A DNA stretch of 64,000 bases. Source: Bisporella sp. PMI_857 (taxonomy: Eukaryota > Ascomycota > Leotiomycetes > Helotiales > Helotiaceae). The notes below the pieces were generated by a model that was not told the origin of the DNA, did no database searches, and worked only from the letters and a program-made list of their open reading frames with translations. Position 1 is the stretch's first letter; each line of letters starts with the position of its first letter. Of this stretch, positions 47,192-58,779 are shown in pieces. Where the stretch lies: NCBI GenBank assembly GCA_021307315.1, contig JAJSPD010000101.1, positions 1 to 64,000 of the forward strand, read 5' to 3'. The translations under genes and the position numbers were made by a program.

Positions 47192-47984
47192 CTGGATTTG
47201 GTCATAGGTTGGTTGGTAGGTAGGTGGGGAACAAATTGATGATTGATATTTTGATGAAAAAGAAAGAAGAAATAAAGTAAGAGAACGATAAGAAATCAAG
47301 GTTTATATAGACCAAACTCCACTGCGCAGGGATTCTGGTGATTTCGAATCACTAGAATTAGCGTGTTTTTTTTGATCAAAACATTGACTTCAAAGCCTTC
47401 GGAAAACATAAAGATATACTCTAAATTACTTCATGTTGAGATATTACGCGTATTAGAGGGGGGGTTTTTTCAAATGACATCACTCCGATGTACGTTGGTT
47501 AAGTTTTGGTGATATAGAATTTAAGTGAAGTTGGGTTATTAAAGTCATATATGCCAAATACTTGGGAATAGCTTCAAAAATTAGAAAATTAAACTATTGA
47601 ATAATAATGTTACTCAACCTAGGCCGAATTAAGCCTACATAGGCCCAATTGATAGAGTGCATATTAACGAATCTATATATATAAGAGTCTCGCAATTTAG
47701 TTAAGAATTGAAGGCGTAGTTGGGCTTTGGATATTTGAAGCAAAGTTCGGGTGGAAATATCCGAATTTGGCACGATAACTTCAAACTTAAATTCTACGCC
47801 GACCATACATTCAAAAATTATGAATTTAGTACCGTTCGAAAGATATGAACCAGTAAATTAACATATATCTAGTATTATAATTATAGCGTTGGTACTATGA
47901 GAGTCATTCTCAGTCTAATAATCAAGCGTATTGTTGAGGTAGCAGATAATACCTTAAGCGAGAGCTTAATTTCAGCCTCATTTG

Positions 47985-48172
47985 GTGGTACAGTAATACG
48001 CCGTATTACGCCATGTTACGCCGTATTCTGACTAAGCAGTGCGTATTCTTAAAGCTGCACCATTACGGCCTGCCGTACCGTATTATACCGTACCGTACCG
48101 TAATTTACGCCGTGGTATTTTTACGGCCACACTACTGGCTACACTGCTTTTTTTTTTTTTTTTTTTTTTTTT
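47985..48172. repeat. TACGCCGTA/TACCG-rich repeat block, likely hAT terminus, plus T25 tract
   Basis: Repeated TACGCCGTATTACG and TACCGTACCG-like strings fill 47985-48122. Read on the minus strand from 48146 the block starts CAGTGTAGCCAG, a typical hAT end, with subterminal repeats behind it. This fits the missing 5' end of the truncated hAT element at 45979-47191. A run of 25 T follows at 48148-48172. The 15-mer CTGGCTACACTGCTT at 48135-48149 recurs at 49067-49081 in the same orientation, perhaps a second element end. Confidence 0.5.
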
Positions 48173-49158
48173 GATTGATTGATTTGATTCGTGCTGTATC
48201 AGTCCGTGACTATGTAACACTACTAGGTCCTCCTGCCTAGGGGCCTCGAGTACCTAATCCTCAGATAGTATACCCTATCCCAGCCTAATTCTCCAGCTCT
48301 CTATCAACAGCATAGTGCCCAAATAAACAGTCATTCGACGCAGTACTTAGTAGGTAATTGGCCCTTGTTTCCACATCGCTACACTGACCAAACGCCAGCC
48401 TGGTGTGTACTGCCCTGTCAGGAAAAACAACTCTAAAAACCACTTGACACGAGATCAAGCAGGGCCACTCGGTGTTTATTTTATGCCTCCTGGCTTCTTT
48501 TCTGCCCAGCTATCCTCCTTATGTCTTCCTCAAAAGCCGTAATGTCACAATAGCCGTTGTCAACGGAAAAAGAATAGAACTTCGAATGTAGGATTGCCTC
48601 TGACTCAGCCTTCTAGTGCCGCAAAGAGCGTTGGGGATGCTGTAAGCTCATTGAAAAAAAAGGCTCTCCATAGCCAGTAAAGGTGCGATTTGAAAGAGCG
48701 ACGTCGCAAGTCTACCCGCTGAAAGAATGTCGAAGAAAGGAGGATTCGTACTTTGCTAGCAGGCTCCCACGTAGCTTGCAATAGTATGCCGGATGTTATG
48801 ATCGACAAATTATTCGCTTTTCGTCCTATGTATTTCTCCTCCAGTCTTTTAGTTGTCGTCTTTTGTTGTCGTAAAAATGTCGAAGTTGGGGGGTGAAAAC
48901 TCTGACGTGGCGGTATCGATAGAGTCAGAAAACATCTACCGTAGTTGTAATTGACTCAATCTCGGCTCTGCAGACTCCCAGGCACAGTGAAGCAGAGCTT
49001 ATTGTCGCGCAAGGGAGCTGGAGGTTCGTAGAGGGCACCGCATACAGGTGTTGAGTCCTCGCCCTCCTGGCTACACTGCTTGTCCAGCTGATATTCGCAT
49101 TCCGTACTATAAATACGGCGTCATCTGGCGTATGTAATTTTGTTTGAGAGCGACAAAC
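48173..49158. other. intergenic, no gene recognised
   Basis: A GATT microsatellite scrap follows the T tract. No coding signal was found. The far end carries the second copy of the hAT-like terminal 15-mer (49067-49081). Confidence 0.4.
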
Positions 49159-49161
49159 AAT

Positions 49162-50547
49162 TCACCACCCCTCGGAGTTGTAATCGCCTATACGCTGGCT
49201 AAAGTACTGGTTCCAATACGAGGTTTTTATTTCGTTTGCGTCTTTGTGCATGTAACTCATCTCGGGATATTGCTTCAAGCTTGTAACGTCACGTGCTACG
49301 AGCCTTCGCTTGAGAACGGCATTCACTGTCTGGAACTTTTGTTGCTGTTCCCAAAGGAGGTGTTGACGCAGGCTGATAGTCAGTTCGGTAGCGAGCATAT
49401 TTCGTCTAGTGGTGCGAGGTGAGTGAGGAATTGGATGAGGTGAGGTTCGTGGTACCTCGGCAATTGCCTTGAGTGGTGACTTTTTCATTGTGAGAGGCGC
49501 TTCGCCTGAATCTGGAGACGGGGCTAAAGATGGTCCGTTCGGTGATGGTGCGCGAGACCGTTGCTGGGCGGGTGTTGACCTAGATGCCTGCGCAGCTTGA
49601 TTCGTCAAACCATTGGTGCGGTCATTTTGGTGAAGGGCAACGGTAAGTAAGGATCGGCATGAAGCGAGCCGTGGTCTTGAATCAACACGTTGGAAAAACG
49701 TTTTCTCGTCGATACCAACGTTATCGCTGTCCTCATTAGAGTCTTCCCAGTCGGAAGAATCATCATCGTCATCGATAGCGCTCTCATCAATGTCTTCCTC
49801 ATCGGTCTCGAATACGTCGTCGTCAAAAGGCTGCTTCTCTTGGATAACCCTTTGAACCGTCCTGGTGGCGACCTCTCCTTTGAATGAAGATTGCTTCTTT
49901 GGTTGTTGCTGAATATTATTCCCAGGCGAAAACCCCCTGACAACTAGAGTAGTAATACTTTTCGAGGTGCCACTAGCAGCTGAGGACTGGGAAGACGGCG
50001 CTTTTGCAGACCAACCAGATGCGGAATCTGGGATCACGGAGTCGACGGTGTTGTGTGAATCTCGTGATTCTACAAGTTCGAGTTTTGTAGTTGCAGAAAT
50101 TGCGACCAATTGCTTCTTCTCCCGAATCGCGATAACAAGATCGTCGGGCATCTCTAAGCCACGACTTCGAGTATTGACCAAGTTCTGTCCGGACGAAGCG
50201 CTACCAAAGTCGAATTTGCATGCTTTTCTATTGAGGAGTGAGTCTACGGCACCGGACAACTCGGAAACGCCGGAAGCGTAGTGACCTTCAGAGATTTGCG
50301 ATATTTCTGATGTGGCTACGTTGGCTTCTGGGCTTGGATCGTAACTCCAGCTCGTACTCTCTAATCGTCGGCCATATTCAAGTGACTCTGTGCCCCTAGA
50401 GAACGCTATAGAGCGGTTAGTTCTTAATACAGCCAGTTTCCTCATCTTGACCTCACCTGTCCGTATGTTGAAAGGGTTCTCAACCTTACGCTTGTATGTC
50501 GATCCATTACCGACCATCAAAACTAACGCATCCAAAGTTGAAGGCAT
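49162..50547 (-). CDS. DUF3295-domain protein, about 461 aa
   Basis: A single open frame from ATG 50547 to 49162. The C-terminus carries the DUF3295 signature: an acidic stretch (DDDVFETDEEDIDESAIDDD), then FFQRVDSRPRLASCRSLLTV, NMLATELTISLRQHLLWEQQ, NAVLKRRLVARDVTSLKQYP and the end NQYFSQRIGDYNSEGW. Fungal DUF3295 proteins usually also have an N-terminal AreA-like DUF1752 region; none is visible here. The N-terminal 100 residues may therefore be mis-started or replaced, with missing upstream exons possible (50599-51006 minus is an open but unrecognised frame). The middle is Ser/Thr-rich and probably disordered. Related yeast proteins act in nutrient signalling, but a function here is not shown. 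Confidence 0.78.
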   Translation of the reverse strand: MPSTLDALVLMVGNGSTYKRKVENPFNIRTGEVKMRKLAVLRTNRSIAFSRGTESLEYGRRLESTSWSYDPSPEANVATSEISQISEGHYASGVSELSGAVDSLLNRKACKFDFGSASSGQNLVNTRSRGLEMPDDLVIAIREKKQLVAISATTKLELVESRDSHNTVDSVIPDSASGWSAKAPSSQSSAASGTSKSITTLVVRGFSPGNNIQQQPKKQSSFKGEVATRTVQRVIQEKQPFDDDVFETDEEDIDESAIDDDDDSSDWEDSNEDSDNVGIDEKTFFQRVDSRPRLASCRSLLTVALHQNDRTNGLTNQAAQASRSTPAQQRSRAPSPNGPSLAPSPDSGEAPLTMKKSPLKAIAEVPRTSPHPIPHSPRTTRRNMLATELTISLRQHLLWEQQQKFQTVNAVLKRRLVARDVTSLKQYPEMSYMHKDANEIKTSYWNQYFSQRIGDYNSEGW

Positions 50548-51673
50548 GGTTGTCAACTGTCTGCTCGATGATGGAGGGAGATTGTGCTGCCATGGAGATT
50601 ATGTGCGACTCGGACTTGGCAAAACACCGGCGGAGATGCTGAATTTCCTGGTATTGTCGTAGATTATAGATCTGCTTCTAGATCGACCTAGATCCTGATA
50701 CAGTATCTTCCAGAGCCGACGTCCGCCGCAGCAGGCAAGCGCTTGAGAAAAGTCAGTCCCAGATAGGATTCGTGATACGATTGCGCTCACCATTCCAATT
50801 ACTTCAATACTTCGCGTGTGTTGAGTTGCGTAGTAGGAATACTTTGAGGCGATTGAGGAAGAACCGGAGAAGTCAAGAGCGGAACACGTCCCCCGATCAC
50901 TGTTTCTAGATTCTGGAAAATCCAGGGGGTCTTGACTAGAATTTATCACATAGTGTTCCAGGGCAGTGTGTTCCTTTTCGGATTTGAATTCCATACACCC
51001 ACTCATGCTAGCTTCTCGCTGCTTTTGGATATGATATAGGGCGCCACCAATTCTCCTCGTGTTCTTGCTGAGGGGTGCGACAAGGACATCAGCGGGGGCT
51101 CAAGCATCCCTCGAACCACAGATACATTCGTCTCCGATCATTAGCGTACTTGGCAATCAAACCAGGATTCGAAGCTAGCCACCCTATGCGATAGTTCGAC
51201 GGCTGGTACAGTGTACCGCAGGTTGTGTGATAACTCCGTGTCAGCAGCGCTGAACAGTGTATTGAAGACTAAAATGTGGAAGTAGTATGAGATATGCGCT
51301 CCAAAGCCAAGCGTAGATTCGGATCTGGTTGCCCAATATGCAGGAGTAGCGCCAAAAATGCATGGGGTTGCATGATGACGGCGTGTATGGGCGATCCCAG
51401 GCAAGCTGACAAGTGAGTCTGAATAGTAGATTTGGCTGTAAATATATCAAATTCTAGAGAAGATGCCGTAGATCGACTGACCGAATTACATGCACCAGTG
51501 AGCGGAGAAGGGGCTTGTTTCCACTGGTGGGATATCATCTTTACTATACTACATGTAATACAAATGCTAATGCAACCATCAATAGGCTCTCCTAGTATGG
51601 AAACCATTGTTTGAAAGTTGGTGCTAGAGAACTCTAGTGGGCACACTGAATATACCTATCCCTATGCAATACC
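50548..51673. other. no gene confirmed; open minus frames
   Basis: The ATG-started 135-codon minus ORF at 50599-51006 and the frame at 51269-51646 show no recognised motif. The first could be an upstream exon of the DUF3295 gene, but no in-phase splice was established. Confidence 0.3.
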
Positions 51674-52531
51674 TCAGGCTTCCTCTATGATTGCCGTAAA
51701 TTGTTTGGTCAGGGTCTTAGTCTCAATGGTACCGCTACGGAGAATCTGATGAGCAGAATTCTCGATTGCACTTTGAAGCAGTGCAAGTTTTGCATCCAAC
51801 CTGCCGTAGGGATTCTCCGCGACGCTTTCTCTTCTCCTCCCTGGAACACTCATAGTCTGGTACTTCGCATCCGCTTGTAAAGATCTGAGCATCTGCTCCT
51901 CTTGCGTCTTGTGCCCAATGTTATTCGGGTGGCCTCTCTCTAGTAAATTAGAGGCATCTGCATCATCTGCTTGTTCCGTCATTGCAGACTTTCTTTCTTT
52001 TCTGATCATATTCCTACATGATATGACGAAGTTCGCCATGCTCTCCAAAGTCATTTGAATCTTGGAGTTATACTGCACATCAATCATGGGCTGGACTTGA
52101 TCCGTTGACGCTTGTTCGTGTAGAGCGAAGCCGAATGTCTTTTTGTTTGAACTCGAAGGCTGCGGGTTACTGAGGAGGCAATCCGCTGATTTTTGATGTA
52201 ATAATTTTGAAGCCGAAGGTAGAAAGTACATTGAGCTTGCTACAGCTTCCGGTTCGTTGACTGTGGCCTCCGTCACTGGTAGAGGAAAGTTCAGATTATG
52301 CTGAGTTTCAATTGCGTCAACGCTGATGATGGCATCCGGATCTGCAAGACAGGTGTTCTTGGTAGGCTCGATGTGGTGACGGTCCAAACAGGAGATTGCT
52401 AGGCCCACCGGGACTTCGGTGGCTAGCGGCATGCCACGATTAGGTCGCTTCTCGAGCCAGCGGTCCTCTCCACCCTTCCCCTCTAATAGGGCTTCAATCG
52501 AGTTGAAAATGAATTCCCCTGCAAAGGGCAT
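51674..52531 (-). CDS. unknown fungal protein, 285 aa
   Basis: A continuous ATG-started frame. It begins MPFAGEFIFNSIEALLEGKG and has a helical middle (KIQMTLESMANFVISCRNMI). The C-terminus reads VAENPYGRLDAKLALLQSAI and QILRSGTIETKTLTKQF. Composition and length argue for real coding sequence, and the C-terminal helix pattern suggests a conserved ending. No signal peptide or membrane segment is visible. I do not recognise a family. A TTTGCAG near the start could be an acceptor, so the true N-terminus may lie upstream. Confidence 0.5.
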   Translation of the reverse strand: MPFAGEFIFNSIEALLEGKGGEDRWLEKRPNRGMPLATEVPVGLAISCLDRHHIEPTKNTCLADPDAIISVDAIETQHNLNFPLPVTEATVNEPEAVASSMYFLPSASKLLHQKSADCLLSNPQPSSSNKKTFGFALHEQASTDQVQPMIDVQYNSKIQMTLESMANFVISCRNMIRKERKSAMTEQADDADASNLLERGHPNNIGHKTQEEQMLRSLQADAKYQTMSVPGRRRESVAENPYGRLDAKLALLQSAIENSAHQILRSGTIETKTLTKQFTAIIEEA

Positions 52532-54094
52532 TTCAAAATATCAAAATGAGGAGACCAAATCGATTTCGGATAACAGGTCATGTGACCAGTCACATGATTC
52601 ATAACACGAAAGCGTTTCGTCTTATTCTAGATTATCTATATAATACTCGTTTTGTAAGATTTAGAGTGAATCAAGGTTTCTCATTTCAATGCCGGTGAAC
52701 GCCATAACAGTCTAAGTTCCACAACGTGCTGTGGCACTAAAAATACTTGGTTGGCTTTGAGGACGATGATGACCCCACGATTCAGGGGCTCGCTTGTGGC
52801 GGGGTACTGACCATAAGTTGATAGCAGATCAGGGTCCGACAATGAGGATAAGGCAATGTGAGGAGCCGGGGAGACGATATGGCCTTTATTGGTCGTGTTT
52901 GGAGGGAACGGTTATTGAGGCGGTGAAAGCCGATGGCTTGATGGTTGCCTATACATGGTTGCGCTAGAGGGGTTTATGCTTCGATAGTTATTTGATAATT
53001 CGGCTGAACGCGGGTGTGGGACAAAGAATTGTTGGGATAATAGGTTTGCCTCTAGCCTGCTTGTGGTACCGAGAAGAGATCAGATGGGCAGGCCGAAGCC
53101 GTTCGTGCCAAGGATGACTGGGAATCCGTGAGAGGGACGGGCAGTTGGAGGCGTATACTTGTACCTACGTCTTACTCATGGTCTTATACCAAGGACAAAT
53201 ATATGAAAAATCGACAATATCTGAAAAACGTTGATATATTGATATCACGATATGTATAACCAGACTCTATGTGTTTGCTCCCCGAGCTCCTCCTCCCATA
53301 AAGAATAGAATGCCAACTATTACAATCTCTCCTGTAACCAAATGCAATGCAATGAATCTTAATCAGACTAATCAACGTCCCTAACGAAGGCGGTCATATA
53401 AGTGGAGCTAGGCGGGCTCTGGATATCAGATGACCAAATGCAATGCAACAAGAAAAAAATGTCACCTTGTAGAAGACTACATGAATTGCCCTTTTTCGTC
53501 TCGACCAGTTACCTAATCTAGACAGTGACAAGAGAAAAGTGTTTGTCTGGATAGTGATGCGAATAACTGTTGCAATGCAGTAAACAACTTCTTTAACAAG
53601 ATGAAAATGAAGGTATCGTATGTTGGAGATGGTTCGCAAACTCCAAGGGCTCGCAAATGAAATCACAAGTAGACCTATCCCAACAATCCACCTCATGTCA
53701 ATCTACTTAGAAAGCTGATTAATGGGTTGTCCCTTACAGATACTTGTCCATCCAATACGGATTGAGCCACCCACCTTTTTCGAAAGCCTCCCAGAGCTTG
53801 CTAGACTTATTGGCATTTGATTTTGCAAGTCTGTTGAGAATCGGTCTTTCGAAACTGCTTTCCACGTTTCAGGCGTTCCAATCAACTGACAAATATGCGA
53901 CGCTTTGAGGTGAGATATGTTGCACAGCCCAGGTGAAGAGAAGCAGCAAGCGATTTCTCGCCTTCGTGAAGCAGATGAGCATTAGGGTCGTCATCAAGGT
54001 TGATTACGGCGCCTCTCCACTTCACCTTGAACGAATTATGTTGCTTGAGAAGACTATGGAGTGGTGGGCAGAAGTCTGGAATGGAGTTGTAGAC
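52532..54094. other. intergenic, no gene recognised
   Basis: Short ORFs on the minus strand (53394-53696, 53882-54190) have no motif. AT-rich stretches are interspersed. Confidence 0.4.
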
Positions 54095-54102
54095 GCTGTC
54101 TT

Positions 54103-57026
54103 CAGTGATCGGAATGGTCCGGTATGAGTTGGTATTGGTATGGTATATACCGCCAAGACCTGGTATGGTTTGAGGATATCTCAATACCATGGTATTACCG
54201 GTATACCAACCCTTACCAGTATGGCTATAAATAGATGGAAATAAAGAGGCGGGTGGCGGTAAGTGGCTGAATCTTAGACCAAAATTGTTGGTTGAGTCAC
54301 ATGATGAGTCACATGGTTGACTCTTTATGCAAGAATACCTAGCTTTTAGTATTGGAGCCTACGGCTGCCTATCGTTCAGATGGTTTATATAAGCATTAAC
54401 AGCTGTAGTCTCAATTAATCAGTCCAATGCTGTTTATTGCACATAATCCCGCCATTTGACAAACTAGTTAGTATATGCAGAAACAAAGAAACATGAAAGT
54501 TTTCACTTATTAGTATAATGGAACGTAATCTACAACAGCCTGCTTATATATCATCATTATAGGGTCTCCAACTCCAATCTCGCCGTCCTTGTTGACTACA
54601 CGTTCAACATCAATAGCCCTCAAGTCTCCTACGCCATCACCCGCTCCCACATTACCTACTTCGACACCACTACATACTCCCATTCAATATCCCGAGCCTC
54701 CAGTTGAATTCGTACAAGACCGTATTACATACGTGAATCGCGCGAAAGTTACAAAAAGACAGCTCGTCTTGGCTTATCACATGTGTGGAAGTACGGTCTT
54801 CATTATATTCGAGGCAGCGATAACAAAAAGGTGTACTACTGCTATAAGTGTGCAATCGGAAAGTACAAGCAAGAGCTATTTGTTATCAATAGCACGTCTG
54901 GAGTGAGAAATCATCTTGAACACAAGCACCAAATTGATCCTTAGAGTGGTGTCAAAAGACATAGTTCGACTCGAAAGTCTGTGCTCGAACAGCAGAACGG
55001 CGCGGCTACTACCAACACTTTCTTTTGGAAAGACTCAATTGAGAAGTTCAGAAAGCTTTTAGTTCGTTAAATTGTGTACTGCCATATTGCTTTCTTTCAA
55101 TTAGAAAATCCGTATTTCCGAGAATTACTTTCCTTTTTGAATCCGGCGCTTTTCAATCATCTTCCAAAAGCCGCGAAAACTATTCGAAGCTAGGTAATGA
55201 ATACTTTCATATCAAAGAAACAACAGTTTAAGGAGGACCTCCGGCACTCACGAAGTAAAATTTCTATCTTTTTTGATCTCTGGACTTCGCCAAATCCTTA
55301 CGCTATTCTAAGTGTTATCACCATGTGGATTAATGCTACCGGCCAGCGACGAGCTACCGTTTTGGGTATACGACGCGTATACGGCGAACACACTGGCGAG
55401 AATCTTGGATCAGTTGTTCTTGAATTGTTGAAAAAATACGATATTAGTGGAAATCAGATTGGATACTTCATGCTGAATAATGCTTCGTTAAACGATACCG
55501 CTGTTGAATTCATACTCAAAGAGCTCTGCCCGTGGATAAAATCAAAACAACGTCGCCATCGCCGGTTGCGCTGCTTAGGCCATATCATCAATTTTTGCTG
55601 CTAAGCGTTTTTTATAGGCCGGAACTGTAAGAAGTATCTTGCAAAGCTTGAAAAGCACTATCAGCGCGAAAACTACACAAAGGTAAAAAAGCTCTGGAAA
55701 AAATTTGGATGCTTAAGTCGGCTTCACAACCTCGTGCGATACATTAAACTTACCCCACAACGCCGTGAAGAGTTTGCGGCAATCATTATCGGCAAAGATC
55801 TCTCTGAATTCGATAAACTCGAGCTTATCCAGAACAACTCGACACGCTGGAATTCATAGTTTCATTCAATTACACGTGCATTAAATGTTCGAGAACGTTT
55901 AAAGCTCTTCTCCGCTTGTCATATACCTGAGAAAAGCTTTCAAAGAATTGCGAACTTCAAACTAGATAGACAGCACTGGTTTGAGCTTGAAAAAATTGAA
56001 CTTGCTCTAAAAGATTTCTACGCCGCAACTTTGCTTTCGGAAAGAAAAAAAACTTTTTTCGCTGACTGGTTTTCAACCTTGGACTGCCTTCTTCGAAAAA
56101 TAAACGAAACGAAGGATCATTACTATAATATCCACACCGAAGATAACAATAACTTCACATAAACATACCTCCAAAGTTGCGCAAATACCGCGTGGTCAAA
56201 ATGCGCCGAGTACTACAGCAACCAACAACTGAATTAGCAGAATCGATTCTCTGAAAATACTGACTTTCCACCAGCGTATTATGCGGCTCAGATACTCGAT
56301 CTATATCGAAAGTGGGCGTAGTTCAGGCAAAAGTAAGTTCTTCAAAGCGACGAAAAAAAACAGAAGTGGTTTAATAACGCACAATCGGCGGTTAAGCAGC
56401 TCTGGGAGACGAAGTATAAAGGAAAGTATTTTGTTGAGATGCTACCACCGCCAGCTAGGAAAGAGAAAGATCTTGATCCAGCATTCGATCGCTAGCGGGA
56501 ACATAAGCGTATTCGAATAGATACTCCGGTGTCTACAGCTGATTTATATGAATAATATATTTCTACCGACCTGCTCCATGATAAGGAGGCTAGTTGCGAT
56601 GACGCCATTGCGTACTGGCTATCCCGCTACGACTCCCAGCGAGATCTCGCTCGCTTCGCTTTGGATCTATTCGCGATCTCGCCTATGTCGGACGAGTGCG
56701 AACGCCTTTTTAGTAGCGCAAAGCTTACTATAGTTGATCGCCGTAGCAGACTAAAGGCGGATATTATAGAAGCATGTGAATGTCTCCGGGCATGGTATGG
56801 AAAGCCCAAATTTGAAGACAGCAGTAATAAAGAGGATAGTGAGAATAACAGTGATGATGTTGGTAGCTTATAGTCAAATTCATCCCTTCCTACCTCAGCC
56901 TCGTTCTTGGCGGTCTTGGCGGTATTGCTGGTCTTACCGGTAAGACCATACCGGTTACCATATAAGCAGCTGGTATGGTATGGTTTGACCTCCATACCAT
57001 ACCATACCGGACCATTCCGATCACTG
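54103..57026 (+). mobile_element. complete hAT element with 8-bp target duplication, degenerate
   Basis: Ends are CAGTGATCGGAATGGTCC at 54103 and the mirrored GGACCATTCCGATCACTG at 57026. The flanking octamer GCTGTCTT occurs perfectly at 54095-54102 and 57027-57034, the 8-bp target duplication of hAT transposons. Subterminal regions on both sides are full of TACCGGTA, GGTATGG and CCATACC motifs. The 2.92-kb element holds one plus-strand transposase reading disrupted by many stops. Confidence 0.95.
54721..56873 (+). pseudogene. hAT transposase, full-length but with about eleven in-frame stops
   Basis: Recognisable text runs through almost the whole protein. It starts with a BED-finger remnant (YYCYKCAIGKYKQ, NHLEHKHQID). 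The core reads ISIFFDLWTSPNPYAILSVI, GEHTGENLGSVVLELLKKYD and RRLRCLGHIINF, followed by LSRLHNLVRYIKLTPQRREE. The dimerisation domain reads IAYWLSRYDSQRDLARFALD and SPMSDECERLFSSAKL. The second catalytic motif reads LNNASLND where Asp is expected at the first Asn. Stops in this frame, by my count, are six TAG and five TAA with no TGA, and one frameshift lies near 54770. CAG/CAA/TGG to stop changes by C-to-T mutation would explain this. Confidence 0.88.
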
Positions 57027-57034
57027 GCTGTCTT

Positions 57035-58779
57035 TGCGGCTTGCCTTGACTTTCACCGTAGCTTTCAGGAGCTTCCACCGTAGCTTCCCCGTTAACCATA
57101 GCGTAGGACGGTCCTTTGAGGCCTGAGTGTAAGTCCGCGGCGGTCTGGGGGCATTAAGTCCAGATGCAGGCGCGATATTGGTGCAACGTTTTCCTCCATC
57201 CTGCAGCGCTCTGTCCTCTATCAATTGCGCCCCTCTCTTTTATACTATTGGTGATGGTTGGCAGTGAATCCTTTCATCAGCTGGAATTGAAACCCGAGAG
57301 CGAGTTCGTATTCTGCTTTTCGTGGAAGTGATACTTGTCGAAAATGATTCTTGTCCCTCGCGGCAATATGACCATCAACTACCTGTTGTGTTGCCTGCGC
57401 CCTATTGCCTGTGAACAGCGGGGATTGTGAAGATGGTGGGCCCCGGGAATCAGTGTATACAATAGGATCCTTCACGCCATTGGTAGTAGCATTCTCAGGA
57501 TCGATACCGCTGGCATTGATTTCGCACTCATGGTTTCTGGTGATAGTGCGCGACCGAATGTGTTGTGGAGCGTTGGCTCCGGCGGCACATAGGGCTCTTA
57601 ATGTCGAGGGGCTTCTAGCGTTCCATAATGGAGGAGCGATTAGATTCTGAATTGATTGTGTGCATTGCGGACGGTGGTGGTTGAGATGGCAAAGTAGTTT
57701 TAAAAGAATCGGTGAGAAAATGTGTCGTCGGTGAAGCAAGGTAGGAGTAAGTCGAAGACTGTAGCGACTGAGGTAAGGTTTGGTCAATTATAAAACGGTC
57801 AACTGTCGTTGCTTTCCGTCACTAAGTGATTCGTAATAAAAGTGGCTAGCCAGAGGGGGATATTATATATTTGAACACGGCACATGGTTTTCAGGAAAAT
57901 GTGTGACATTCCAGGCTTCCCAGTTACCGATGATCCCTTAAATATAGAAGATGGAAGCGGAAGTGGTTGTGGTTGGTCACCTGCCACCAGTGTCAATTCT
58001 TTGAATGTTTCAATGCGAGCGCACCTTCTCGATTGTGGCGGAATGGCTGCGGACAGTTTGGATTTTTGAGATAGGATGAAATGAGACGAAGTAGAGTTCA
58101 AAAGAAGAGGAAGAGAGAACAAACATATGGCAATTCGCGCGGGCCGGGATGAGGGCAGGAACACTAGACACCAATTTTCTCAGCCCCTATCGCTAAACCA
58201 ATTGCATGAACCCACTGGAAGGGAAGAATAGGCAGCGGTGATTCGTCAATTGCAAAGTCTACGCGAATCAGGATGGAATGACACGATCATGGCATCAAGA
58301 ATGCTCCAATCGCACATTCACATTCGATTGAGTTTGCCAATAGATGGAGCAAATTGGTGGCGTGTTATGGGTGGATAAGAAAATGGAACTTTGATTTCGT
58401 GTGTTTTTCCAAGGGCTATTTTGCTTCGTATGCCGTGCCTTCAGGGGTATCGAAGATGGAGTGGTTGCTAAGCAACAAGGACTTCTACTTCATTACCCAT
58501 ACGAGGTCTAAGCAAGGGCTCCCTGCTGTTAGCATCACACAGACTTGGACCACTATACTTGACTTTCCAGATAAAATTAGTGAGATCTATTCAAGTCTCA
58601 GTCCCCCCTGGTCACTAATGTTGAGAATTATGGAGCTACATGTCGGAGCATCTATATATGATTAGGCAAGCTACGAAGGAGGGTCTCGTCAGGTCATATC
58701 TTGTCGCAGTCTCGTGGCTTCTTCTTTGCTTGTTGATCCTTCAAGTGTTTATTTTTCTGGTACCTGTCAAACATTCACT
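57035..58779. other. intergenic and Ste23 upstream region, no gene recognised
   Basis: A minus frame at 57245-57787 is long (180 codons) but lacks any ATG before its last residues. A second minus frame at 57799-58164 has no motif. The last few hundred bases probably hold the promoter of the Ste23-like gene; no specific element was identified. Confidence 0.35.

Noticed and set aside
57245..57787. 180-codon minus frame with an Arg-rich, mitochondrial-presequence-like start
   Set aside because: It opens with TTG and has no ATG until near its end; no upstream exon or homolog could be recognised.
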